Assembly (NCBI GenBank): GCA_946807835.1
Contig: OX327691.1
Span: forward strand, 17,039,688 to 17,103,687
DNA: 64,000 bases
Direction of reading: 5' to 3'
Source: Ailanthus altissimus
Lineage: Eukaryota > Streptophyta > Magnoliopsida > Sapindales > Simaroubaceae
Shown here: positions 47,620-60,749 of the stretch, one piece after another
How the letters are laid out: each line of letters opens with the position of its first letter
Numbering within the stretch: the stretch's first letter is position 1
The notes under the pieces: generated by a model
What the model saw: only the letters and a program-made list of their open reading frames with translations
What the model was told of the DNA's origin: nothing
Databases searched by the model: none
Translations under genes and position numbers: made by a program

Positions 47620-48823
47620 CTATTCTTGCTGGGACTGTAAAACAACTAGGAAGTTTTTGAAGTGCTTGTAAAACTTCTTTGGTTTCTCAACAATAAAACA
47701 ATGCCCTGCGTTCTTAATGACTACAAGCTGGGCATTGTCACCTAAATGCCTGCATTGCAAGCGTTTCATCAATCTAAAGTAACTGATTCAAAATGCAAAA
47801 CGCATTTAATAATGTGTCCAGGGATTTTACCTTTTCAGTCTGTGACCCAATTCTAATGGAAATATTTGATCGCTTTCTCCCCGGAGTATCGAAGTCGGCT
47901 GCAGACGATTATAAGTTAAAGCATTTACTAAATGTTTCAATGCAGATATAAGAAATGTCAGAAAAAGTAAAAACAGAAAATCTACCCGAGTGATCTTAGA
48001 AATGTTTGAGATATTTCGGTTTTTGGGAATGGCTCGTATCAACTCCCTCTTCTCTTCTACGTACTATGCATTGCCTGCTAATGTCACCAAATTTTTTTCT
48101 AAAACTTCACCAATCCGTTATGCTTAAATGTCCAACAAAATAAATCAATCATTTTTCAAAGGAAAATTTTTCTCTAGGTTGGAGTTAGCTCTTACATCAA
48201 TGAAATCAGAAAGCAAACAGGATGGAACTAGACGCACAGGAGGTGGCTTAGAGAAGCCATAACCCAACAACTCTCTAAGCTTTTCAGGCGATTGTGGCAC
48301 TAAAATCCTTGAAGCTTCTTCCAAATCCGAAACCTATAAGACCCCATTTCTAAAATCCTTCTCTTCTATGCACACCCCAGCGCAACATATCATCACCTTC
48401 TCTATTTTCTCATTAAACTGGGCAGCCATGCTGTACCCAACAAACCCGCCGTAGCTCAGGCCCACAAGGCTGAGTTTCTTCACCGAGTTAGCCTCCATGA
48501 GTTTCATCAGACACTCAGCTTGGAATGACTCTGAGCGTTCAGGCCGAGTCGTAAACGAGTCACCGAAAAAGACCAAGTCTGGGACATAAACGTTGAAGTA
48601 GTGGATCATGCGATGGACTATATTAGCCCATTGCCACAATGCACTGGTACCAAATCCATGAATCAGGAGAAGATTTGGTTGAGTCATCTCGGGTTTTCGG
48701 GACCCAGCAGTGCATGACTGTGCCTTCTTTAAGGTCAGTAACGGTGGATCGGAGGCCGGATTTGTTGAAACAAGACTTTAAGCGCCAGTTCTTGGCTTCG
48801 GTGAAGCTAAAACACTTCGACAT
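47620..48823 (-). pseudogene. Alpha/beta-hydrolase pseudogene (duplicate of 40,657-41,947)
   Basis: All four exon equivalents remain (48823-48196, 48074-47986, 47898-47831, 47749-47620). Compared with the intact copy: a two-base loss in exon 1 after the TRDDS codons shifts frame. A stop interrupts exon 1 (NGVL*VSDLEEASR). A four-base loss in exon 2 gives AMHST* where the intact copy has AMCTEYVEE. Exon 3 has WGE changed to RGE. The Ser elbow (LVGLSYGGFVGYS) and the His region (IKNAGHCFIVEKP) are still readable, so decay is fairly recent. A short protein from the exon 1 start could be made but would lack the catalytic residues. Confidence 0.92.
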
Positions 48824-49520
48824 TTTAATGAAGTGACCAGAAACTTAGGACCCGTAAGTAACTCTCAAATAATGTCTCTCAGAGGAGGGTCCTTTTGTTA
48901 TAGACATGTTTTTGGAATGAGAAATTTTGAGATGAATTAATTTGTAGGGTTAATGAAAAGAAGTCCTGGGGTGGGGTGGATCTGGATATAGTGTGTTAAC
49001 TTGTGAACAACGAGTGAGGAGAAAGAAATAGTGGCAGGCTTATGAAGTTTAAACAAGGATCTTAGAGTGCGAATAAAGAAGATGAAGCTACGAGAAGAGG
49101 TACTAATTCTATAGCAAGTGCTTTTAGAATGGATCTTATATTAGGCATTAATTCTTGAGAATCAAAAACATGAAGGAGTCGTATAATAACAATGCACTCA
49201 GATCACGTGGTGTTAAATAAAACTTTCTTTATTAGCGTAAGTGACTGGAGTGTTTCAGATGCTTATGACATCTTTACTTTTTGTTTTCGTGCGTCTAATT
49301 TAAGCTCTGATCGGCATCACTGGTAGCAAAAATTACAACTACTTGTCAACGGGGTTTCTGAATTGTGATGAGTGATGTCTGATGACAGTTAGGTGTAGCG
49401 TGCAGAAGGTAAGATCGAATTCATGTCGCTATTATCTTGCTGGTTAGCGACAGCCCGGCTAGACGGCGACCCTAACATAGGATAGGAGAATATGTGACCT
49501 TGTCCTGCAATCGAGATTTA

Positions 49521-50428
49521 TATCTAACGATTTTAATGAGATCATTTGATGAACACGCATACCTCTTGTCTCGGTTCCTTCACGGATATTCTTATGATTG
49601 ATCAATTCTTAAAATAGAATATATTGCTACTCTATTGAATGAGTGTACAAATTATATATAATGATAGATCTTCGTCGTTGTTCATAATCTATTAATCTTT
49701 TACGATTAAGAAATTGTTTGGGATCCTTGACAATCAATAATTCTAAAGTAAACTTGTGTTCTTGAATGATCGAATTTTCAGAATAATCATTAATCACGCC
49801 CAATTCTCTCCCCTTTCTCGCTCTCTCCAGAAAATGAAAAAAGAATCCACCTTCTGTTTGAAGCTTCTAAAATTTTTTAATATTGCTGCCCTACATTTCT
49901 TTCAGGGCCCAAGGGCCCAATAACACAAACCTAAGATTATTTTAATGGCCCCAACACCAATCAAAAGCAAACAGACGGCATCCATATAATCTGCCCCTGG
50001 CATTGCTAAAGCTTCTAACGAGACTGACTTTTTTTTTCTCCTCTTATTTGATGAGAAAGATGAGTAAGAGAAGAAGAAAAAATAAATCGATGACGGTAGA
50101 GTTTAAATGAAGTGGGTGATAGAGAGGATGAGTGTGCTTTGGATTTTATATTTATCTGCTTTACTTTGGATTAAGTTTTAAATGAATCAACATTATCTTT
50201 GAAATTAAGGATTAACATTGCAAACCCAAAACCAGATTAATAACGAATATCTAGTCCATGTAGAATTTAGTTTATTGTAAAACTCTTTTATATTAAACAG
50301 TATTTTATTTTCTTTAGACCACAAGTCTTTCTAGCATTACATTCTTATAGTTATATTGCAGAGAGAGAGAGATTTGTGAACTTTCGGGGAAGTTTGTGTT
50401 TGTGTGTAGGCAAGAAGCAGGAGCAAGA
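49521..50428 (+). other. Upstream region of the small MSIEALAMAG gene
   Basis: No other gene is visible. A GA run (GAGAGAGAGAGA, near 50,361-50,371) lies about 60 bp before the start codon, as in many plant leaders. Confidence 0.4.
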
Positions 50429-50740
50429 ATGTCTATCGAAGCCCTAGCAATGGCTGGGGTTGACTACCAAGAAAGTGGCATCGAGTTAAAAGAGTGGAAC
50501 GGAAGATCAGTGGATGATGTACCTGCATATTTATTAGATAATGGAAGAACTGAAGATGAACAATATCGTAACTTCTGCAGAGAGTTGGACATGGCCATCA
50601 GAGGATTTGGTTGTGGCTTATGCTCACAACCTTCTCCTAGTCCCAAGAATAGTCGGCATTTCAAGCTAAGATTCACTGCATGGGCAAAGGCTTTTGATTT
50701 TTTTCTCAACTTCTTCAAGAGACTAAATAAGAATAATTAA
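50429..50740 (+). CDS. Small plant protein of unknown function (MSIEALAMAG N-terminus)
   Basis: A single-exon frame of 103 residues starts at the ATG in AAGAATGTCTATCG. The N-terminus MSIEALAMAGVDYQESGIEL recalls a set of short, uncharacterised plant proteins that begin with a nearly identical MS(I/V)EALAMAG stretch. It has an acidic middle part, a cysteine pair (FGCGLCSQ) and a C-terminal basic-aromatic segment (AKAFDFFLNFFKRLNKNN) that could form an amphipathic helix. No catalytic motif, signal peptide or clear membrane segment is visible. The frame is open upstream to about 50,396 but the ATG used here is the only plausible start. Function unknown. Confidence 0.7.
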   Translation: MSIEALAMAGVDYQESGIELKEWNGRSVDDVPAYLLDNGRTEDEQYRNFCRELDMAIRGFGCGLCSQPSPSPKNSRHFKLRFTAWAKAFDFFLNFFKRLNKNN

Positions 50741-51355
50741 GAAGCGCATCGCTTCACTAATCCATAACATACAAATTCGCCATTGAAATTCCCTTTTTTA
50801 TTTATTTATTTTTTCTTTGAAAAGAGTATTTAGAGAGCATAAATGTATTCTATATTTTTTTTTTAGTTCTATAGTTTAATTTAATTCTCTTTGTTAGTTT
50901 TATAGGATATCAATGTATTCTAGGTCAATGCCCCAAGTCAAAAGTGCGTACAAGTAAATTTTAATTAAGAATAAGCATATAAAATCAATTTTTATTTATT
51001 TAAGAATCAAATTATCAAAAAAGTTATTTTGAAATTATATATAGGTGATAATGCATATATTTAAATTTTAATTAAACATGCACTAAGGTAGTAATTGGGT
51101 GGCAATTCGTACATATAAATTTTGCCCAACTAGTACATTACATATAATTCTGAATTGCCATATCAAACGCAAAGACGCTATAATGGAAGTAGCAAATCCA
51201 ATTAAGTTCGAACAGAAAATAGCATAATAGTGTTTAAACAACAGTGGCAGTGAAGATACAATGATACAAGAAAATGGTCTTTTAAATCCCTATACTATAG
51301 TTAAGGAGGTCACATCTAGCTCATTTTCTCCACCCTTGATACTCTTCCATCTCCG
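50741..51355. other. Convergent intergenic/3' UTR sequence
   Basis: It lies between the tails of the small plus-strand gene and the minus-strand 14-3-3 gene. AT-rich; the part from about 51,230 to 51,355 is probably 14-3-3 3' leader. Confidence 0.4.
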
Positions 51356-52083
51356 TTAACTCTGCCCAATTTTAAGTAAACAAAATTTAACAAATTCTTA
51401 CCAAAAGAAATAAATTTCAATATTTAACACAAAAAGCTAACCTTAAATACAAAGCATTATAGCAATTGATAGAATTAATCAAACAAAAATTTTATAGCTG
51501 ACATACTCCGTATTTACCTATAATATCATCTCAAATAGAATTTTGAATACAGGGTTTATACAGTTTAAAATATGTAGAAATATTAAGGAAATATGACACC
51601 ATTAAAATAATCCAAATAACTATCATGATACAGATAAAAGTCACTTTCTTGAATAATGTCTTTATTTATTGATGTGTAATTGTGGGTATTTTCTGATTCA
51701 AAAACCTTGGTTGTCAACACAAAGACAATTAAACCAAAGGAAGTTACATAGGGTCAACAAAATTGTCTTGTTTTTCAATGAGCAGGTGAAAAGATTTCAA
51801 CTTGCCATAAATCAATGCCAATCAGATAAGAAATTTAGTTTACCAATCAATTCGATGAAATTATCTCACCTCTGCTTGAACTTCATCACCTTTAGATTGC
51901 TCACCTGCCAAGTCAATAACAAAAATTAAAATTAATGCTTTCTTTTAGGCAGGTGCCACGACAATTGTATAAACTCCATCTAAATCCATTACCAAGAAAC
52001 CATAAATATTAAGGCAATAAAGAGAAGCAAGAATAAACTGTGATATGCTTCCTGACATAAACTGAGTGAGAGAAAAATCTGAT

Positions 52084-52125
<42 letters not shown>

Positions 52126-54956
52126 AAAAAAAGAGAAGACCAGAGAGACAAATAAAATGCTGTGCAAAATGGCAGGCAAATCATGATATGCTCAACCCTG
52201 TATGATAGGGTGCTCTTGGAATGATCAAATAGAAATTTGATTTCTAGCACAAAACTAAGTATTTTTTTTTGTTTTTTTCATACAGTCGTGTCTTTCTTTG
52301 CCTTAATATTTTGCCCTTTAGATTACTGCAGCCAAAGTCTTCATAATTTAATCATTAAACAAAAGTTCAAGACAAGACATTTCTTAAGAACTGATGAACG
52401 CTCAAATACCAAACTAAAAAGATAAAGCTGAGAGAGGCTTCAGAGAAGGCGGAAGCGATAAATTTATAGCACTCACCTCCCTCCTCTGGCAGATCTGAGG
52501 TCCATAATGTGAGATTATCCCTAAGAAGCTGCATAATAAGGGTGCTGTCTTTGTAGGATTCTTCGTTAAGACTATCGAGTTCTGCAATAGCCTCATCAAA
52601 TGCTTCTTTAGCCAGGTGGCAAGCCCTGTACAACAAGGACAAAGTTTCACATGAGACAAACTGCTAGAGGAACAATAGCATCTATAGCCGGTTCATTTAA
52701 GAATATATAAACGTGTACAGCATGTACACCATACATGACAACAGAATTTAAATGAAAAGAAAATTTTATCAGCATCATCTCTAATAAGAAAAAACTCTTA
52801 AACTAGAATACAGGTTGGTTAACCTCTCAGGCGAGTTCAAAATCTCATAGTAGAAAACAGAAAAGTTCAGAGCCAGGCCAAGTCTGATTGGATGAGTTGG
52901 AGGCAACTCTGAGCTTGCTGTGGCTGTGGCAGCCTGCATAAATAACAAAAGCAACACTCTAGTTTTATATTCTACAACAAATAATTAATGAAAAGCAACA
53001 AGGATACACCCACAGGGACAGACAGGAGAAGAAGAACAGAACAGACCTCGTAAGCCTTAAGTGACTGATCTGCAGCTTCCTTACGATCCTCACCAGCTTT
53101 GAACTCAGCTAAGTAACGATAATAATCTCCTTTCCTTGTCACATGAAAAGAAAAAATAAGGATCTGAGAGGTATCACACCATATTAAACCAATAAGACAT
53201 ACTGAGAAACTGTAGAATCTGTTGTGGTGGTTGTGAGGGAGTCTAGGCAGATAGGGGCCTTTAATGAAAGGAACCCAAGCATGGTTCGAAATTGAAATCC
53301 CCTTCATGTAAACAATTGGCCAAAAATATACAAACTCATGCCATTTATTTCTCATCCTTGTGCTAATTCCAACAACAATGTTTTGACTGAATGATTTTAA
53401 AAATGACATCCACTTTAATCCGTGGATATATCTATTGAAAGTTTCAAGAGTGTTCAAGTAGACATTTAGTTTCTTCCACGTCAGAATCAAGTATTTCTCA
53501 ACTTAAACAACTCAACATGACACCATGAGGAAATAAAGGCAGCATAAGTATCCTCACATCTTATAGTAAAAAACAGTTGATTCTCCAGTTGTTGAGGATG
53601 GAATGAGATGGTTATCAATGACTGATAATATGTCATTGCAGATCTTTAAAAGCTCATCTTCAACCCTTTGCCTGTACTCCTTAATCCTCTTCACATTTTG
53701 CTCATTACCCTTGGCCTCCTCCTTTTGTTCAATGGAAGACAAAATCCTCCATGATGCCCTTCTTGCCCCAATCACATTCTTATAACCCACAGATACCAGA
53801 TTCCTCTCCTCTACAGTCAGTTCCACATCCAACTTGGCAACTTTCTTCATGGCTTCAACCATCTCTAAAATAAGCAAAATGACATAGAATGAGAGAAAAA
53901 TAAATATAAAAGTGATGGAAATAATCTGTAAGTGAGGCTATAAGGACTGATTTGAAAGTCCCACAAAAAAAAAGTTGCATTTCAAATTTAAAACCATGGT
54001 AGAAGAAAACAAAGAAGAGACATAATTGCTAAATTTGCAACAGCAATGGCAACCAAAAATAGTTAAATGCAAAAACAGAAACCTTAAATATGTAAGTAAG
54101 CCACAGAATACCACCAAATGTGCAATTGAGAAAAAAAAAAAGGAAAGAAATCAACTAGTTTTAATAGCTATTAATCAGATTGAAAAAGAAAATAATAACC
54201 ATATTCACTTTTTGCTCGGTGTTTGTAATCTTGTATTTAGTTAAACTACCAGTTTACGAAATGTTCAATCTTAGAAATATCACTCAAGACCTTAAGGCTT
54301 CCAAAACAACAAAAACTCAACATGCTTGACAAGATTATTCTTGATAAGTATGTTATTTGCATTCATAAACTGAACTGCTTTAAGCATAAACACAGCGGCG
54401 TTACTAAATGACGCTACCAAGTTAGAACATAACTAGGCAACTGATCTAGTCCAATCTTAGTTAAACACCCAGTTATTCGCTCATTTATCATTTCACTTGC
54501 TTCTTAGCAGCAGAGGCAAGTGAGAACACTTGACAATTAGAACAATATGCTCATTTCTGAAATGCACTACATAGATCTTCTGGATCAGCGACCAAATCGA
54601 AGGCCAATCCCTCGAAATAACCAATTCTAAGCACCATAAAATCAATTGAATCGAAGATTATGTATAAAAATAGCGAATGAAACTCTAAACATCAAGTAGT
54701 CCGCACCAACACTTAATTGGTTAAATATATGAATTGCATGAATAGGAAAACTAATTACTGCACATAAATTAGCATTAAAAAGTAAATTACCACTACTAAT
54801 CCAAAAACCGGAAAATAAAAAATCTAAAGTCATTTCTCGTGGACCAAAATAAAATAGGAAAAAAAATATTACGAAAATTAAAACGATACCGTCGTATCTC
54901 TCGGCTTGCTCGGCAAGTCTGGCCAAGTAAACATGGTGCTCTCTCTCCTTCTCCAT
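51356..54956 (-). CDS. 14-3-3 protein, epsilon group (GRF10/GRF11-like)
   Basis: Exons on the minus strand: 54956-54890, 53864-53558, 53134-53047, 52933-52824, 52625-52477, 51904-51870 and a terminal piece at 51361-51356, all GT-AG and in frame, giving about 253 residues. If the last intron is retained, the frame stops at 51,861 (ends QAEVR instead of QAES). 14-3-3 proteins are dimeric adaptors that bind phosphorylated clients in cytoplasm and nucleus. All nine helices are recognisable: dimer helix [38 protein letters not shown] with the phosphate-binding Lys and Arg, [11 protein letters not shown], the signature [34 protein letters not shown] and a TSDLPEEGG tail. [20 protein letters not shown] and the many introns fit the epsilon group. 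It appears intact. Confidence 0.95.
52088..52122. repeat. (TA)n microsatellite in 14-3-3 intron 5
   Basis: About 17 uninterrupted TA units. Likely length-polymorphic. Confidence 0.95.
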
Positions 54957-56010
54957 CTCTTTCGCTCTGTGATTCTTCTCTATCTCTCTGAGCTTTTGTT
55001 TCGCTTTTGGTCGGTAACTGCTATTATCGGATATTCAGATATATTGCACTTTGCAAACTAGCCGTTGGATTGGCTTTTTGAGGGTTACAGAGTACGATCG
55101 ACGGTCTTGAATGAGTTTTGGGGATTGGGAAAACATTTAACGCTTTACGCGGAAATGTTTTGGTGAGATCTGACCGTTGGATGGAATTTTGGTCACAGTG
55201 GGTGATGATGTTGACCGGGAAGACCAGTGACGGCTGTGTTGATAAGAACAGTGATATAATACAGTAGGTTCCACCTTGCAATTGCATTAGACGCCTTGTC
55301 AGATTCTCTGTGCACTATTCTTGTACACTCTTAAGTACTTTCTCAAATGATCAACAAATACAAACCGTTTTTCTTTTTTATATTTTAACTTTTGTTAGAA
55401 GCTATTTATGGAATTCTCTTAAAATAAATTAAAGTCATTCATCAGTACGCCCTTTTTTTTATTTATTAAAGTGATAGTTTCCCTTGTGATTAACAAAGGG
55501 ATTTCCATGAAAGTTGGTCATAGTGGAGGCATTCAGATTGATGTAGCTGCTGCAGGAGCTTCTAGGCAGACGTGGTGCTGGTACTATATGTGTATAATTT
55601 GAATGCCAAGATCTTAAAGAGACTGTGCCTACCTCATATTAATAGGATTGCTATAGATGAATTGGTTCGTCAGGGCACAGAAGGAAAATGACTCGTGTGT
55701 TCCAATTCTTCCTCGCACCCCCCATACGGAGACAATTAGACCCCATTGTATTCTTTACCCTTACAGGTTTTTCTTGGCCTTGTTACCAAGAAATCTTAAT
55801 TTTGGCCACACTGTGAAGTTTGTTTCTCATATGCGATGAGTTTATTTTCTTATGTTATTATTAACTGATAATGAACTAAATTTAACTATGTTATCATGTT
55901 GACATATGAATGAGTTTCTATTGGCAGATACCGAGAAAGATGCGGTCCGTGGATGCTGATCAAGCTAACTAGTATTGTAATGTTACTCTTAATTAATTTT
56001 ATAGATGGAT
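54957..56010. other. 14-3-3 upstream region and intergenic sequence
   Basis: The 14-3-3 leader is expected in the first hundred bases (CTCTCTGAG-rich on the plus strand). The patch 55,500-55,850 is less AT-rich and contains short frames (for example 55,657-55,839) with no recognisable family; it may be transcribed relic sequence. Nothing else is supported. Confidence 0.4.
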
Positions 56011-56721
56011 TGTGAAAAAAATAATTAAAAATTATATTAAAATAAATTAGAATCAAGTCAACGAAAAAGATATGTGAAGCAGGAGTGAGGAGATTTCAAG
56101 CGTTAAGATATATATAAAAAATCAAGTGGATGCTGTAGCAATAATTTTAATAAGTGACATGATTACTAGATAAGCGAACATTGCGACGATAAAAGTCAAT
56201 ACTATAGCATCAATTTTAGTGAGTTGGACGCTGCAATGTCTAAAAGTCAATGTTTTAACATTACCTGAACGCCCTAGCGTTCAAAAGTTAACGCCCAACA
56301 TTAATACGACTTGTTTCGAATTTTAAAAAGTTTTTAAGTTGGTTAAAATGCCCTATATTATTCTAACTAGTATTAGGGTTAACTTATAACTTATGTAAAC
56401 TATACAAGGGGCTTTATTTTGGCTTGAATAATGACATTCATCCTAGAACAATTGAGAGAGAAAGAGTTCTTTGTGAATTCTTTTGTAAGAGTTCTTTGTG
56501 AATTCTTTTGTAAGAGTTCTTTGTGAATTCTTTTGTAAGAGTTCTTTGTGAATTTTTATTGATTCAATAAAGAAAACGACATCTTAATTCGTCGTTGACG
56601 TAAATAATTGTCAAACCACATAAATCATCGTGTGCCTTCTTTCTTTCTTACTTTCCTTATTCTCTTTTGCTTTCTTGATTATTACAATATTATACTTGTG
56701 TGTTAAGTGTTTTTATTAACA
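56011..56721 (+). repeat. Copia-2 5' LTR
   Basis: Starts TGTGAAAAAAATAATTAAAA and ends ATTAACA, matching the 3' LTR ends. A primer-binding-like CTGATATCAGAGTA follows at 56,724. It contains a 25-bp tandem expansion (56,464-56,553) absent from the 3' LTR. Confidence 0.85.
56464..56553 (+). repeat. 25-bp tandem repeat in Copia-2 5' LTR
   Basis: GAGTTCTTTGTGAATTCTTT plus TGTAA is repeated three times, with a partial fourth copy. The 3' LTR has only one diverged equivalent, so the expansion happened after insertion or in only one LTR. Confidence 0.92.
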
Positions 56722-59700
56722 AACTGATATCAGAGTAAGGTTTAATAATTATGGCTACATACAAGTATAAAGTAAAAAAATTCAACGAAGAAAATGACTT
56801 TAATTTGTGAAAGGTTGAAGTAATGGCTTTTGCTGGTGAACTTAAGGATTAGGCTCAACCCTAGAGGAGAATACAACTTCGCCTAGTAAAGAGAAGAAGT
56901 CAGACACATCTAAATCTAAAGCAGAGAGAATAGATATTTAAGATAGGGCTCATAGTACAATCATTCTTTTTTTTAACAATGAAGTGTTAAGGAAAGTTGC
57001 TAGAGAAAAGACAGTTATTGGTCTTTGAAAAAAGCTCGATGATCTTTATATAACGAAGTCGCTAGCAAATCATTTGCATATAAAGAAGAAACTTTATTAG
57101 TTGTCAATGACACAGAGGACATCAATTGAAGACCACATAGATGCCTTCAACAAAATCATTATCAATTTAGAAATAATCGATGTGAAGATTAAGGATGAGG
57201 ATAAGGCGATCATCCTGTTGAGTTCCCTCCCCAAGAGTTATGAGCACTTTCTTAATACGTTACTCTATGGCAAAGAGTTTTTAACCATGAAGGAAGTAAA
57301 TTCATCGTTAAATTGTAAGCAATTAGGAAAGAAATTAAAGGTTAATACAGAAAGGTTAACTACAAGATGAAGGCCTAAGCAAAGAGAAGAAAAGTCAAAG
57401 AAGGGTTCAAGATCAAAGTCAATAAATAAATCTAGAAAGCGTTATTGCTGCAAGAAAGATGTGAACTTTATAAAGAATTGTTTTGAGAAGAAAGCTAAGA
57501 TGAAGGGGGAAAAAAAGGAATGAGATGTTGCTATAGCTTATGAGGATAGCTATGATAGCCCATAGACATTTGTCCCTTCTTATGGTAAAAGTTATAGTGA
57601 GTAGATTTTAGATTATGGTTGTATATTTCACATGTGCTTGAATAAGTCCTTATTTGCTAATTTTCAACCCATTAATGATGGTAAATTGTTAATGGATAAT
57701 GACATGGCTTGTTAAGTGTTAAAGATTTGTAGTATTAGGCTTAGGCTATATGATGCGAAAGTAATGAAGCTGCTAGAAGTTAGATATATTCCTAATCTCT
57801 AGAGTAACTTGATTTCCTTAATTATGTTAAACAATAATGGATGTTCCATCAGAGTTAAAAATAAGATTTTTAAGATGTTAAAAGGTTCAATGGTTATGAT
57901 GAAAAATGATAGGCACAACTGTGTGTATGTGTTTAAAGGAAAGGCAATTAATGGTTCTGCATCAATTTCTCTAGATGATGAGAATATGTAAACCAAGTTG
58001 TGGCATCTGAGGTTAGCTCACCTAAAAGAAAGGAACTTAAAGGAGTTGTATAATCAAAAGGCGTTTAGTGTAAATAAGTTCTAACCATTGGAGTTTTATA
58101 AGTATTGTGTGCTTGGCGAAGCACATTGAGTAAACTTTAGTACTAGTGAGCACAAAATTAAGGGGACTCTTGATTATATACACTTGGATCTTTGAAGGCC
58201 AGCATAAACAGTTACACATGATGGAGCGAGGTACTTTTTGACATTTATTGCTGATTATTCTAGAAAATTGTAGGTATATGTGTTGAAGAGAAAAGAGCAA
58301 GTGGTTGAGCCATTTAAACATGGAAGACTCTTATTAAGAATCAAACTAGAAATATGATCAAGTGACTAAGGACAAATAATAATCTTATAAGAAGTTTGAT
58401 GGTTTTGTGCTAAACATGAGATTGTAAGGCACAAAGTTGTGAGATCAACACTATAGTAAAATGGTATAGTAGAATGGATAAATAAGACATTACTCAAGAG
58501 TGTAAGATGCATATTGACCAATGCGGAGGGTGTCTAAGGCATTCTATGGTGAGGTTGTAGCAGTCTACTTGATCAATAAAAGTCCTTCCTCAGCGATAGA
58601 TTTCCAGATAATGGATGAAATATGGTCTTGTAGCCCTCATAAGTATAATCACCTTAGGATTTTTTGTTGTGCAATTTTCATATATACGAAACAAGGCAAG
58701 TTAAAACCTAGAATTTTGAAAGAGATATTCATAAGGTATCTAAAATGTGTAAAAGAATACATGATGTAGTATAATGAGTTGAAGCCACCTAAAAGTATCA
58801 TAAGTAGAGATATCGCATTTGATGAGACAATAATGATAAAAGTCAATCAAGAAGAAGTGAAGAAAGAGTTTGTACCTAAGAGAGTTTCAGCACAAGAAAT
58901 ATTTAAGGTTGGAGTGGAGTTTGAGAATAAATATGAGATACCCCCAGATCAATACTTCAGCAAGTCAACTCTTAAAGTTAAAAAAAAAACACCGGTTAGT
59001 TTCTCAAAGTTCGCCTAAAGACAAACTAAGACTCTTAATATGAAAGTTAAAGAGTACTAATTAGCCAGAGATAGGATAAAAAGAACGATGAAGCCACCAA
59101 TGCACAAGCAAACTTAATTATTCATATTTTTAATTTTACATTCACTATTGATTTTGATGAGTCTAATGTATATAGAAAGATTATGAAGAGTGAGAATAGT
59201 GAAAAGTGGCAACAGGTCATGAAGGATGAGATTAGTTCTCTCCTAAATAATAATACTTAAGAATTGGTGGAGATACCTCAAAATAAGAAAATAATTAGGT
59301 ATAAATAGGTGTATAAGGTTAAAAGAGGGATACTGGAAGTAAAGTCTATAAAGTTTAAGGCTAGACTAGTGACATAAAGTTTCACTTAGTTGAGGGTATT
59401 GATTTTCATAAAATATTCTCACCAGTAGTCAAGCACACATCAATTAGGATTTTGTTAGCTATATGTATGAATCTTAACTTGCATCTAAAGCAAATGGATG
59501 TTAGACAATTTTTTTATCTAAAGAGCCAGATGAGAAAATATATATATCAGAACCACAAGGGTTTGAAAAATTAAGCATGGAAATCATGCTCATTTGTGAT
59601 AAAGTTATTGTATGAATTGAAACAATTTCTTAAACAGTAGTATAGGAGATTTGATAACTTTATGATGATTTGTGAATCTAATAGGAGCAAGTATGATATA

Positions 59701-60749
59701 TGTGTATACTTTAAGACCCTAAGTAATAGGTTGAGTATGTATTTACTTCTATATGTGGATGATATGTTAATCGCATGTAAGAATATGAAAGAAATATAGA
59801 AATCGAAAAAATAGTTGAATTATGAGTTTGAGATGAATGATTTAAGAGCAATCAAGAGAATCTTGGGTATGAACATTACAAGAGAAAGTTTAGATGTTAT
59901 TTTCTTATCCCAATGGAGATATGTACTCAAGATACTTAAGGGATTTTTCTATATCCAATGTAAAAGTTGTCTCTACTCTTTTAACCATATATTTAAAACT
60001 ATCAATAGCACAATTGCTAAAAATTGAAAATGATAAACTACAGATGAGTAAAGTACCATATGTTAATGCTATTGAGAGCATTATATATGCGATAATTTAC
60101 ACAAGACTAGACATAGTTCAAGCCATAATCTTTGTTAATAGATACATAACAAATCTTGGAAAACGTTAGAGTAAGATTTAATGTATAAAAAAATTGAAAG
60201 AAATAATGAAACGGTTAAATGATACGTAGACTCAGATTACGCAAGTGATCGACAAGAAAAGGTTATTAATTGGGTATGAATTAACGGTGTTTAGGTATTG
60301 TGTGTGTTGAAGATTAGTTCTACAGCACGTGGTGGCATTATCAACCACAAAAGCATTGCATATAGCTGTGGGTGAAACTATTAAAAATGTCACGTGGTTA
60401 AAAAGAATCTACATAGAGATAATGGCTATTGAAGACATTGACATTGGTGTATATTATGATAACCAGAATGCCATACATCTAAGTAAGCATCAATTGTTTC
60501 ATAAGAGGTCAAAACACATTAATGTGCGACTTCATTTCATTAGAGAGATTATACAAAGTGGTGAGATTATTCTAATAAAGATTGCAATGTCTAAAATTTC
60601 TGCAGATATGTTAACTAATCTATTTCCCTCGGTTAAGTTTATCCTATGCAAGGACTTAACCGAAGTCACATTTATGTGAGAAAAAAATGTGATGCAGAGA
60701 TGAAAGATCTTGAAAACTTCATAGTTGATTTTGAATCAATGAGAAAATT

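Larger units (their letters stand above)
46890..49520. repeat. Segmental duplication, block B (broken hydrolase copy)
   Basis: Direct-orientation partner of 39,840-42,510. Coding exons are very similar; introns and flanks are more diverged but alignable, up to a shared TCGAATT(C/T)ATGTCGCT word near 49,415. Confidence 0.8.

Noticed and set aside
52972..53490. 172-codon minus-strand frame across 14-3-3 exon 3
   Set aside because: It is 14-3-3 exon 3 read through into both neighbouring introns; only 53,047-53,134 is coding.
56464..56553. Possible CRISPR-like or minisatellite regulatory array
   Set aside because: A simple 25-bp slippage expansion within one LTR, without spacers.
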